From Rhynchosporium graminicola (lineage: Eukaryota > Ascomycota > Leotiomycetes > Helotiales > Ploettnerulaceae): DNA of 64,000 nucleotides. The translations under genes were made by a program, and so were the position numbers. Location of the stretch: assembly GCA_900074885.1 (NCBI GenBank), contig FJUW01000054.1:186001-250000 (forward strand), read 5' to 3'. The notes beneath the pieces were generated by a model. That model had not been told where the DNA came from and made no database searches. It was given only the letters and a program-made list of their open reading frames with translations. Shown here piece after piece: positions 34,449 to 45,852 of the stretch (position 1 is its first letter; every line of letters starts with the position of its first letter).

Positions 34449-36167
34449 ATGACGAACGATACTTCATGCTCTCCGAACGGCGACTGTCCTATATTAGTTG
34501 GCACCAAGACCAATGGGACCTTCTTCGTGGCCCAGTATGACCCAAGATTCACTCCCACCATTTGGCGTCAAAACATGGAGCTCGTAACAATATGCGTGTG
34601 CAATTCTCTAACACGTAAGGTGACCCTGGGGATTCCTACGCGAGATTCCTCCGATATCATATGCAGTCGCAAGTGGAAAGTGGTGAAGCTAATACCGTGC
34701 AGTCATTCTAATTGTATCGAGACTCATATATCGATGGAGAAAAATCAAGAAGTTAAGAAACGATGACATGTGGATGGCCGTAGCAGGAGTATGTCTCGCT
34801 ATTGCGTGAAAATGGCAACACTAACAGCGGCCAGGTATTCGTCATGGCACTTTTTGCCAGTCAACTAGGAGCGAATTTCTATGGGAGTGGACTTTGGATG
34901 CGGAGTGTGAAAAAGGCATGGAGACCATGGCACTGGCGGGTAGGTTCCACGACTCATTAAATCCTCAGCTACTGACGGCGATAGTTCTCGATCGGGTTCT
35001 CCGCTTACTACATCGTCGTTTCTTGCATCAAGTTATCCGTCTGCTGTTGTTTCCTTCAAATTTGTAGGACCCTCCTAGTTAGTCTACTGACACAACTAAT
35101 GACACTGCAGTGACATATAATCTGAAAAGCTTACGGTATTGCGTCTTCGGCCTGTGTGCGATTATTGCAAGCCTGGGAGCAGTGTGCACATTTCCGTGGA
35201 TTTTCGGCTGCTCGCCATTTTTATCCAACTTTTATTGGTCTGTCCCCATGGACTCTTGTACCAACTACGATATATTTCGATGGCGTAAGTATATCGATCA
35301 GCCTGATGTACCATCTCACAGCTAATGAGATATCCTCAGTCTGGATTAGTGTCTCTGTGCCCGTGGACCTGGTCATCATGAGTGTTCCGCTACGAATCCT
35401 CAACCGAGTTCGATTGCGAGTCCATGAAAAGAGGATCCTACAAATGGTTTTCTGTGCTACCTTTCTAGGGACGCTAGCTTGGTAGGCTTCTCTCTTCGCC
35501 TCTCGCGATTTTGCTAACCATCTCCAGCCTTGTCGGTATCTACGGCTCCTTTAGGACTCGTACAGTCGAGAGCAATGAGCTCTTCTATAACGAAGTGACC
35601 TTCATCATGATGAATGACATTGAGACGTTTTGCTACGCCTTGGGAGCCTCGTTCCCAGGTAAGCACTCTAGATGATTCCATTGCCGAGTCGTTAGCTAAC
35701 CTTCCATAGTTCTCTCTCGATACATTGTCGCAAAGACGGATCCAGGTCCAGATCCAACACACGCAAACTTTTCCTCCTGGGCCCGATACATCCCAGACTT
35801 CTTCCGAGATGCCTCTCTACAAAACACCCGCCACAGCCATCGAAATAGTCATCGTAACACAACCCGCCGCACAACTCTGGATGTCCGTAACACTTCTCCC
35901 GAACTCCACACTCCCATCAAATGTCCCGACGAGCACTCTCTTCCTAGCGGGAGCGATCACAATCTTCAAATCGGCAGCTCAGACTCGCTTTACAAGTCCG
36001 GCAGCGGTAGCAGCGTAGCCGAAATCGATCTCGAGAAATCGGCTGCGCCAGGTAAAGCTAGGGTGGTTCATGTCCGAACGGATGTCGTTATCGAACGCCG
36101 GAGTGGCGAGCAGACTCTACAGGAGTATCTGAAGACCTCGCAGCATGGATCGAGTGAAGGCTGGTAG
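34449..36167 (+). CDS. Rhodopsin-domain integral membrane protein (PTH11-related type)
   Basis: Seven-helix membrane protein of 446 residues belonging to the large fungal rhodopsin-domain family, which includes PTH11-like receptors; ligand unknown. Exons 34449-34614, 34703-34788, 34835-34939, 34985-35063, 35111-35284, 35340-35481, 35528-35658 and 35710-36167. The short outer N-terminus (MTNDTSCSPNGDCPILVG) has two cysteines and glycosylation-type Asn sites. Helix landmarks are ICVCNSLTLILIVSRLIYR, the loop KKLRNDDMWMAVAG, ASQLGANFYGSGL, IVVSCIKLSVCCCFLQI and WISVSVPVDLVIMSVPLRIL. The ~130-residue cytosolic tail is basic, Ser-rich and ends VIERRSGEQTLQEYLK. There is no CFEM domain. The ATG at 34449 was chosen because upstream in-frame sequence is not membrane-like and has no earlier ATG. 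Confidence 0.88.
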
Positions 36168-37716
36168 CGATGGAGCGGCACTTAAGTCGCTCGACTTAGT
36201 TTGATTTGATTGATGTGCGAATTTATTGAGCGATGGTGTTCTGTGGCGTTTAGGTTGCCCATATACGGCCTGGTGGTCTGGTTTAGCATGGGCTTATCAT
36301 CATTTTGATGGAATCGATGAATCTCAGGCCAGGCAAGGACAGGAATTTGTCCAGATCCGGGGAGGTTGGGCTAGATTGATTCGTGGTAAGGCTGGATACC
36401 CAAACTAATCAGATGATCTGACTCACTGAGGAGACGGCCAATCCAGGGCTCGGAAGGTCACGAGATATTGACATGATTTCTTTCTGATCAGGACATATCT
36501 CTATATCAATTAGAATATCTTGATTAATTTCTTCCAAGATATCGAGTTTGATGAAAATCTTGCCGATCAAACAATCACCATCTACTTCTCTTCAACTACT
36601 CCCCGTGTTCATTTTAGAACATCCATCACCAGCGTCAATTCCGCTCACTCACTCACAACCTTTCCGAAAAAATCCAAATTCAAACACATACATCATCTCA
36701 GATCTACAAACTTACCTCCTGCGCAATACTCCATCATCCCGTTCGCAGCACATCCCCCTTCCCAATCCAACCTCCATCCATCCATGCCCTCCTCCTCTCT
36801 GCCCTACCTATTCAATACAGTGAGTAGTAAGTACATCAGCCCCGCCTCCCGCCTCTAAAGTATAAATTCCATTCTAATCCTTTCCGCCCCTTCATCTCGA
36901 TCTGACCCTCCAAACTCTAATCCTTACCGACGTGATACCCGATCTTTCTCAAACCTACCTGCCTATCTTAGGATCCCAACAGTCCGGAAGCGAGATCTGC
37001 ATCTGCGATCCCGGCTATTTCATTTCAAGCTTTCTCTTATCGTATCGCTAATACTCTAAATTCTTAACTCTAAATCTAAACCTGAACTTGAACCTAAAAC
37101 CTAAAATCCCGTCATCTATCTATCTACCGTACGCCTTGTGAGAGAGACTACCGTGGGTGAGTGAGTGGGTGAGTAAATACAGTCCAGTACAGTACAGTTT
37201 CGTTCAGTAGAGTATAGTATAGGCAAAAAGGTTCATTGGATCTTCTCCTCGTATGTATACCTTCCAGTGTGATAGAACACGACCATAAATAACCGCAACA
37301 TAATCATACTACTCTTATACTTATACTCCCCAAAGCTAAGCAAAGCAAAGCAAAGCACACGCTGCATGCATACGTACCGTACCTTACAGGCAAGCCCAGG
37401 TGTGAAATAAGCGTCAAGTAACGAACGCTCTCTGGCCGGATCGGTATATGAACAGAGAGGCACAATAAGAGAAAACACCCAGGGGACAGGATCTCTCCCG
37501 GTTTCCTTCTTAAAAAAGAACCATTCGAAATCAGAAAACTATCCTTCCCTTCTTAGAGAATGAATGATCTAACTTCTAAGAGCGCAGAGTTGAACGGTCC
37601 TGGAACGGTCCTCAAGAGTAGGGTATAGGGGGGGCAGGTATCAACTTCTTTACTTAAACCAAACCCCCTTTGATGATACCAGGTAGTCAGTACTAGGCGC
37701 AATGCTTACCGAGAGC
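36168..37716. other. Gene-free stretch
   Basis: About 1.5 kb with C/T-rich low-complexity sequence (36640-36850) and a run of CTAAA/CCTAAA-like words near 37055-37110. The latter are too irregular to be an internal telomere repeat. No gene was seen. Confidence 0.5.
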
Positions 37717-38160
37717 GAGCGTACTTTTGCTAATCGACCGAATATCAAACTCCTTCCACGTTGTTGCGAGGATATGGGTCTTGGTATGGATCAGGTGACT
37801 GTAGTCACGTGCATAGTCCGTGCGGATATTCCTAGATAATACCTTTGGTCAACTCTCCATAGTAATTAGTACTGCAATGCAACCAACAACATTCAACTAC
37901 TCTATGCCTTACTCTGAAGATCAACGTAACCTTGCGATACACGTACTATGTCAAAAGGTGACAACGCTGACGTCGATACCGAAGTCGAGAGTGCGACGAG
38001 GTAATTTCTACGCCAAGTACTTAATATAAGAAAGCACCAGAAATTCACTTACTTGATAAGCGTCCCTGGGCGACTGCCCCATGTAGAGGACTCGTCTTTT
38101 GACCGTCCTGTGACCATTCCGTGCCATGCAAATACCCCTGCCCTTGCCTCTAAGGTACAT

Positions 38161-38219
38161 GCATATATATATTTATATATACATATATATATATTTATAT
38201 ACCATATGCATATGCATTG
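38161..38219. repeat. AT-rich dinucleotide tract
   Basis: Irregular TATA/ATAT run ending in a CATATGCATATGCAT motif. An identical tract occurs in the second copy at 39610-39668. Confidence 0.85.
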
Positions 38220-38322
38220 CTGATATTTCCTTTCCTTCCTTTACCGAATTTTACATCCCGTGATACCTACCTACCTACCTACCTACCTAGCAAGTAAGCA
38301 AGCGAGCGGTTTACAAATACCT

Positions 38323-38408
38323 ATACATACATACATACATACATACATACATACATACATACATACATACATACATACATACATACATACATACATACAT
38401 ACATACAT
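38323..38408. repeat. (ACAT)n microsatellite, first copy
   Basis: About 21 tetranucleotide units, the reverse complement of the repeat type at 33.85 kb. A CTAC repeat lies just before it at 38263-38289. Confidence 0.95.
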
Positions 38409-38988
38409 GCATGCATACCTACAATATAAGAAAGAGCGCGGACAGCGTCCCGTACACGATGCATTGCATAAGGAAATAACAAGGCGCATTTTCTTTTTCA
38501 TAAAATATCCACTCCCTCACTCGCTGCTGCGTCGCGATTCTGGAAAGGGTGATCTGATTCTGAACCTGAATGTAGGGCGCTGGTTTAGGATTTCCATATA
38601 GTACAGGATGGTACAGTATAGGATAGGATAGGATGGAGATGGCGAGTGGTGGGTGGTGGGAGTATGTGGCTCTTATTATCAGAGACACTGAGCATGAGGC
38701 AGATTAGCAAGTAAAACGTCGAGTTCAGACAGGGTCACAAATTAAGAGGGTCTCAGTCACTCTCATAGTAGCTTGATTTCATCAGTCGCTTTTTAAACTT
38801 GGATTTGGCTGGATTCTCGTTCCGCCATACGCTGCTTTTCGCTCAGACAAAAGGAAAATGCTGTCAGTCTAGCCGTAGCCAGAGTGTGAGTCAAGGACTC
38901 GTAGTCTAGGTACACCCAGAAAGGTATAATACAAAGGAAAGAAAATCGTCCTCATTCATCAACGCCGCAAAGAGCCATACTCAGATCC

Positions 38989-39164
38989 TCAGGGCTTCTT
39001 CTCCTTCTCCGCTTGCGTGTCCTCAGCTATTTTCCTAGCGGCCTCGGCGTCTTTCCGCTTTCCTTCTTTATATTTCTTTATTTTCTCGCCCAGGTACCGC
39101 CACGATCTTGCTACACCGGATGTCAAGATTCCTTTCAAACTCTGAACTGTGCTAGGCCATCCGA
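38989..39164 (-). pseudogene. Duplicate 3' end of TAM41, cut by the gap
   Basis: These 176 bases equal the last 58 codons plus stop of TAM41 (40438-40613), with the same stop position shifted by 1449 bases. The fragment ends at the N. It is most likely an assembly duplicate and not a real second gene end. Confidence 0.85.
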
Positions 39165-39165
39165 N
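39165..39165. other. Single N: assembly gap
   Basis: The only ambiguous base in the window. It joins two identical 1448-base blocks and so marks a contig junction. Confidence 0.95.
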
Positions 39166-40613
39166 GAGCGTACTTTTGCTAATCGACCGAATATCAAACT
39201 CCTTCCACGTTGTTGCGAGGATATGGGTCTTGGTATGGATCAGGTGACTGTAGTCACGTGCATAGTCCGTGCGGATATTCCTAGATAATACCTTTGGTCA
39301 ACTCTCCATAGTAATTAGTACTGCAATGCAACCAACAACATTCAACTACTCTATGCCTTACTCTGAAGATCAACGTAACCTTGCGATACACGTACTATGT
39401 CAAAAGGTGACAACGCTGACGTCGATACCGAAGTCGAGAGTGCGACGAGGTAATTTCTACGCCAAGTACTTAATATAAGAAAGCACCAGAAATTCACTTA
39501 CTTGATAAGCGTCCCTGGGCGACTGCCCCATGTAGAGGACTCGTCTTTTGACCGTCCTGTGACCATTCCGTGCCATGCAAATACCCCTGCCCTTGCCTCT
39601 AAGGTACATGCATATATATATTTATATATACATATATATATATTTATATACCATATGCATATGCATTGCTGATATTTCCTTTCCTTCCTTTACCGAATTT
39701 TACATCCCGTGATACCTACCTACCTACCTACCTACCTAGCAAGTAAGCAAGCGAGCGGTTTACAAATACCTATACATACATACATACATACATACATACA
39801 TACATACATACATACATACATACATACATACATACATACATACATACATACATACATGCATGCATACCTACAATATAAGAAAGAGCGCGGACAGCGTCCC
39901 GTACACGATGCATTGCATAAGGAAATAACAAGGCGCATTTTCTTTTTCATAAAATATCCACTCCCTCACTCGCTGCTGCGTCGCGATTCTGGAAAGGGTG
40001 ATCTGATTCTGAACCTGAATGTAGGGCGCTGGTTTAGGATTTCCATATAGTACAGGATGGTACAGTATAGGATAGGATAGGATGGAGATGGCGAGTGGTG
40101 GGTGGTGGGAGTATGTGGCTCTTATTATCAGAGACACTGAGCATGAGGCAGATTAGCAAGTAAAACGTCGAGTTCAGACAGGGTCACAAATTAAGAGGGT
40201 CTCAGTCACTCTCATAGTAGCTTGATTTCATCAGTCGCTTTTTAAACTTGGATTTGGCTGGATTCTCGTTCCGCCATACGCTGCTTTTCGCTCAGACAAA
40301 AGGAAAATGCTGTCAGTCTAGCCGTAGCCAGAGTGTGAGTCAAGGACTCGTAGTCTAGGTACACCCAGAAAGGTATAATACAAAGGAAAGAAAATCGTCC
40401 TCATTCATCAACGCCGCAAAGAGCCATACTCAGATCCTCAGGGCTTCTTCTCCTTCTCCGCTTGCGTGTCCTCAGCTATTTTCCTAGCGGCCTCGGCGTC
40501 TTTCCGCTTTCCTTCTTTATATTTCTTTATTTTCTCGCCCAGGTACCGCCACGATCTTGCTACACCGGATGTCAAGATTCCTTTCAAACTCTGAACTGTG
40601 CTAGGCCATCCGA
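39166..40613. repeat. Second copy of the 1448-base duplication (right contig start)
   Basis: Identical to 37717-39164 where compared. This copy continues into complete TAM41 sequence, so it is the one in its true downstream context. Its ACAT microsatellite is at 39772-39857. Confidence 0.9.
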
Positions 40614-42318
40614 TGGTCTTCTTAATCACATATCTGACTTCGGCTCTCAAGTCTTCGGGTGGTTCGTTCGCGATCCTCCTCTCAAACCCTCCTCCTTGGC
40701 GTCTGTTGATTCTCGTTGCATCCTCATCACTGGCCGATTCTAGCATCTGGTTGAACTCCAGCCGGGGAATTTGGTACTTCTTCTGGTATTGGAAGTAAAG
40801 CTTTGACCGGAAAGCTTTTGGTAGGCGACGGACCATGTTTCCTCGCTTCACAGGGTCCATGTCCTGAGCTAACGTGACATTGGCTGTGCTGTCGGCAGCC
40901 CATTGAGGATCGGAACACTTTGAATCGTTGAAGCTGACATTAGGGAGATTCTCAATCAGAGGCGAATAAAGCCTCCTGAAGTGAGGTAGGTTGTTGCCAA
41001 CAATATTAGCCACCTTGGACTTGTCTTCTGTTGGGAAAGCCATTCGAGGATCGCCCATGTAACTGATATTCGCGATGACTGCGTACAGCTCTTGCTCGGT
41101 AAACTCGGGCGGTAGAAGTAGGAGTGCCGTTCGTAATGCAGACAATAAATTGACTTGGTTGGCAAGACGCACCCGAGGATCGTCTCGAAGGATCTTTACT
41201 GGCTTTTGTAATCGGCCTGCAAGGTACAGACTGTCCCATTCAGACAGATCAGTGCACAGAGTATCTAGATTCACCACGCCGTACTTGATCAAGGTTCCGT
41301 TCACCGTTACGAACGGATTGAAGTATACCCCAGCTCCCCATTTATCTTGAACAGCAGAAACAGCACCTGATCCCAGAGACCCTAAAGCCGAATAGTGATT
41401 TCTGTGCTGCTGAAGGTTCAAGGAGTGCCAGTGTTGCGTATAGGAGACTCCAAAAATAAAATCGATCATCTTGGGTTTCCCACCTTGGGCCTTTTCAACT
41501 GCTGGGGGAGCTTTCGAATGGATAGAGGTAGTTGTCGACGATGAGCTTTCCGTCTGAAATACCAAGTCAGCAATTACATCTGTATGATCCTCCTCAAAGC
41601 TCTAGTTTTATCATTCCAAAACTACATCACTGTCCAAATGGCTGCCAGAAGACCAACGCAATTGCGAATGACGTTGAATTTGGACCCGAGAACCATTATT
41701 GAGACATGCTTGGCTTTCCAGCTCAATGCTCTGATGACTTCAAGAGGGTTTCCTTTCCAAGACAAGCTCCAACAGCCAACCCAAAATGCGATGTAATAAA
41801 GGTCCAGACCATACCTGCTTTGACTGTGGAAATACCCCCGAACCATAGGCGAATGCATATCTGATAGGCGCACGAAATTGCCAAAGTATCTGCCGTAAAG
41901 CTTCCTTAAACTCATCGTTGATCACAATGTGCTGATTGACCCCGAAATTGGTATGCGGCAGCTCCGAGAAATGTGAGATGTCGTAATTTGGGTTATCTTC
42001 CCAATCGGAGGGCGGCGAAGGAGCTGGAGAAGAGCTTGATGGTTCGGAGGAAGCTTTCGAAAAGGCTTTAGAAGAAGCTGAATCGGAGGCATGTCCACTG
42101 ATCGATTCAGCGCTTGAAGCTTTGGGAGGCTGCGAGGCGAAGTAACGTCCAGCAGCGAGCGCAGCTGGCCGAATTGGTCGGGTTGTGTTCAGTTGGTATA
42201 GAACTCCAGAATTTGCAGCTCCTAGTGGCCTCAAGGACGTCTGCGGGCGAATTGTTAGCTATGGCATGTGCCAAACAAGCTGCGGTGTTTGGCTCACGAA
42301 GAGGTGTCGGGAAGCCAT
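40438..42318 (-). CDS. TAM41: Mitochondrial phosphatidate cytidylyltransferase Tam41
   Basis: Peripheral enzyme of the inner mitochondrial membrane, matrix side, that makes CDP-diacylglycerol from phosphatidic acid and CTP, the first step towards cardiolipin. 520 residues; exons 42298-42318, 41815-42240 and 40438-41553. Exon 1 encodes only MASRHLF; a 57-base intron then leads to a basic Ser/Ala-rich presequence. The catalytic core starts at PIRYAFAYGSGVFPQ, with the nucleotidyltransferase Gly-Ser, and continues after a 261-base intron with KPKMIDFIFGVS carrying the metal-binding Asp. Also present are NPFVTVNGTLIKYGVV, LYLAGRLQKPVKILRDDPRV and IGWPSTVQSLKGILTSGVAR near the end. A lysine-rich tail (about 40 residues) closes the protein. 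Its last 58 codons reappear beyond the assembly gap. Confidence 0.95.
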
Positions 42319-43471
42319 TGTGGAAGCTCTTTGAAGCTCTGCAGTTGAGTATAGTCGAGGGTGGGTTTGTGTGTGCAGCAGATGCTGCAGGAATGTTACT
42401 GCCAGTCTTGAGCCATGGGATTGCGGCGATGTTTGCTGGAGCTGATTCTATTCTCGTAAACTCCATTGGTTTGCAAGTTCGCTCCCAACACACACCCCCC
42501 GCGTCACGCTCGCAGGCTCGGCTCGTTCCTGTGCCAAGTTTCCTTAGCGAGCCACAGGCACTGACTGACTGGCACTGGTACAAGTGGAGAAAACAAAGGA
42601 TACTGTATCCGAGCCTGGTACTTATAAAGTGAGAGCTCGAGGTCCATAGAAGCGCAAGAAACCCCGAAGGTTTTGTTGAGTCTTATCAAAATGACAAAGT
42701 AAAGTGATACACATGCTCTTGGGTATCATTTCAGTTCAGGAACATGTAAATAATCCCGAACCATCACTACCTCGGTTGTACAATGAATGGAGCAGTGGAC
42801 GTGTGACCTGCTATATGCAGCACTGATTGTGACAAAGTATTGGGATTCTATGGCTCAGGTTGTCATGTCGTAGTGTGCAGGTGATAGGAAATGATGTGAC
42901 AAACTCATACCAAAGCAAGCCAAAGACAGCCATGATATTTCGTGATCGGAGGAACCGTCGCGAGATACTCTCTAAGTATTGATTGATTGTCTCCTTCGTT
43001 ATCTTCAATGTTGACGGAGCCCAGCCTTCTCGTGAGAATACCGACTGGGTGTTCAGGTAGCCGCATATTAGTGTATGAGAAGCTGTGAGCTCCAGATCGT
43101 ACATCATGTGAACAAATTGAGGAAGCAATTACAGGATTTCATTCTCTAAGATTGCTGCTTTTGCTGATATGCTCGTCTTTGCAGCAATTTATGAGATATT
43201 GATCAGGTTCATAGATATTTGTGAAGCTGCAATTATAATGGGTCGTTGTGTTCTGTATGTCAAATGTCAAGCATCTAAGGATTGTACAAGTTCGTGAGGC
43301 TGATTTGGGTATTCGCGTCCAAAAGCAGATTCATTTCCCCGCCAACCGGAACAAAGAAACCGGCTGTTGTCAACGCCAAGTGACGGCATCAGTTCGCGAT
43401 TCTATCTCTGTATCTGCGATAGCTCCCGACAACCACCAACAAAGCGCGTAAAGCGTGAAGACGACCTCAAG
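42319..43471. other. Divergent promoter region, TAM41/MAD1
   Basis: About 1.15 kb between two divergently transcribed genes. The bases just before the MAD1 ATG remain in frame for ~35 codons (43367-43471) without an ATG. No repeat or RNA gene was seen. Confidence 0.5.
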
Positions 43472-45852
43472 ATGAAGGCAAGCACGCCCTCGGGTCTTAA
43501 GGACTCTGCTAGGCGCCGCAGCTCAGTCACAGGAGGCCAGAGAGCGAGTATGGGGAGCAGCCTTCCACTAGGGATCTCAAGAGTAAGTGCTCCAGCTATC
43601 ACATAACCCTCCGCAAACAGCATGTCGAGAGGAATACTTTCTGATTTCTGAGTCTGCAGATTGCCCAGGCGCGCTCAAAGACTACTCAGCCTGCCTACGA
43701 CTTCCTCGCCGGAGGAGAATCCACATCTCGACCCACTTCCCGCGGAGCAGCCTTTAGACAATCCCTACGTGCACCTTCTGGCGAGAACGCAAGACCAGAT
43801 GTGCAAACAGAGACGGAAGAAGAGAAGGAGAAGCGACGCCGCGAGATGGACGAGCTCAAGATGGAGGTCAAGACCCTGAAGTACATAATCGACAATCACA
43901 AGCAGGAGGAGGAATTAGCAAAGTTGCGGTTCGAGAGCGAGATGAGAGATGCCCGGCGGAAAGGAGAGGAGGATTTCAAGAAGATGCAGGCCGCAGATGG
44001 GGAGAAGAACAAGGCAGTACGCCAATACGAGTCTCTGCTCAAGGAAATGACTGAGATTCGTGATGCTGCGAGTAATGAGAAGGCAGCATTAGAGAGACGG
44101 GTCAGGGACGTCGAGGAAAGCAAGCGGGTGCTGGAGGAGGAAGTTGAGGATTCACGTTTCGAGAGAGAGGAACATATGCGCAGCATCGAGAGGAAGACCG
44201 CAGAGCTGGAGAGCCGGAACGAGACCTTGCAGCGGACGGTCGAGGAATTACAGCAGGATGCAGACCAAAGGGAAACTCTGCTACAGGAGACGCAGCAGCA
44301 GTTGGCCGAGAAAGTAAAAGCGTACGGTTCTCTGGAGGCTGATGTTCTACGTCTGAAAGCTCAGACTGGGGACGCGGAAACACTTGGTGTCATCAAGAGA
44401 GAGCTTGGTGAGCAGGTCGCACATATTCGAAAGCTCGAAGTTCTAAATCGCGAGCAAGCTGCGGAACTGAAGCATTACAAGAGACTTCACAAGAGTGTTG
44501 AGGTCGTTGAAGAGGAGAAACGATCACTGCAGCGACGATTGGATGCTATGGAGGGTTTGGAAAATGATCTCGGAGAAGCACGAATCCAAAGAAAGAGACT
44601 AGAGGACGAGCGCCTAGCGTGGACTGCGTATCTCCAAAGCCAAGATGACGGCAATGGACAGCTCGAATTCGATTCTCCGGAAGCGTTGGCAAGAGCGCTT
44701 GTGGAGGAACGTCTTCAAACAGCCACGTTAGTCGAGAGACTTGGTGGCGTGGAGCCCGAACTATCCGCAAAGGATAATACGATCCAGGCACTGGAGTTTG
44801 AGAAGGCAAATTTAGCTGAGCAGATCGAGAAACTGAAAGCGGCTCCAGCAGCTGGGGTCAGTGGTCCTGCAAGCAGTAAAGTCCAGCTTCGTCTCGAAAG
44901 GCAGCGAGCTCTCGCGGTCAAGGAAGCGGAATACCTTCGCGCTCAACTCAAGACCTACGATACAGAAGACACTACCTTCCAACCAGAAAGCGTGGACGCA
45001 GCCAAAGTGCAGCGTATTCAGGATCTCGAAGATATGCTCGAGAAGTACAGACAAGAGGTCGAAGCTGTTAACGCCGAATTGGCCACGAAAGAAGTGCCTC
45101 CACCCATCACATCACCAACAAGCACCAAACGCCGGCGCGAGGATTCGGAAGAGAGTGAGCACCTGGGGCAACTCTCTCGCAAGAACCGCAAGCTCCAAGA
45201 CGAATTAAACACCTATCAAAACAAAACAAAACTCCTCCAGATTGAACTCTCAATCACCAAAGAACGCGTAGAGGCCCTGAGCAAGCAGAGCGAAACCCGC
45301 GTGCTCTCCCTCCGCTCCAATCCCACTGCCGATTTTGAAGCCATCAAACTCTCGACACTCACTACGCTCCGCCAGGAAAACGCCGATCTCCTGACGCAGC
45401 TCCGCACCAAGCAGCCCAGTCTCAAGGCCGTTCCACAATCCACTCTCGAAGCAGCCGAGCAACGGATAGTCGCCATAGAGCAAGCTCTAGCATCAGAAAA
45501 GACAAGCAGCGACAGACGCATGAAAGTATGGAGCAAGAAAACGATCGAGTTCAGACAACTCGTCATCTCGCTTCTAGGCTGGGATGTAGTTTTCATGAAA
45601 GACGGCAAGATGCGTGTCACGAGCGAATTCTATCCTAGCGTGGACGATAATGAGAATAGCATCATTTTCGATGGTGACAAAGGTACCATGAAAATTGGTG
45701 GTGGTCCGGATAGTGCCTTTGCGGCCAAGATTGCGCCTCAGATTGCCTATTGGGTGCGGGGAAAGGGAAGCATTCCTGGGTTTTTGGCGGCGCTGACGCT
45801 GGAGTTCTATGATGAGAGAGAGAAGGATGGGACTTTGAGAGTCAACGTCTGA
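43472..45852 (+). CDS. MAD1: Spindle assembly checkpoint protein Mad1
   Basis: Kinetochore/nuclear-envelope scaffold that recruits Mad2 and allows checkpoint signalling. 767 residues; exons 43472-43582 and 43660-45852. The N-terminus is basic and Ser-rich (STPSGLKDSARRRSS, then QPAYDFLAGGES). Residues ~85-350 form a continuous coiled coil rich in Glu, Lys, Arg and Leu. Near residue 450 lies RLERQRALAVKEAEYLRAQL, a conserved Mad1 stretch, and around residue 530 a basic TKRRREDSEE patch. The C-terminal globular domain begins about MKVWSKKTIEFRQLVISLLG and ends TLEFYDEREKDGTLRV, as in other fungal Mad1 proteins. The ATG at 43472 is the first in frame; a non-AUG or upstream-exon start is possible because the frame is open further up. 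Many fungal orthologues are of similar length. Confidence 0.95.

Larger units (their letters stand above)
37717..39164. repeat. First copy of a 1448-base perfect duplication (left contig end)
   Basis: Every position checked matches the sequence 1449 bases further on, up to the single N at 39165. It contains an AT-rich tract (38161-38219), a CTAC repeat (38263-38289) and an ACAT microsatellite (38323-38408) whose lengths equal those of the second copy. It most likely represents the same locus sequenced at the end of the left contig. Confidence 0.9.

Noticed and set aside
37055..37115. CTAAA/CCTAAA-like words resembling a telomere repeat
   Set aside because: Units are irregular in length and sequence and do not form a TTAGGG array; the genes on both sides argue against a chromosome end.
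38260..38688. Frames of 72-113 codons over the ACAT repeat (and their copies 1449 bases later)
   Set aside because: Microsatellite translations duplicated by the contig overlap.
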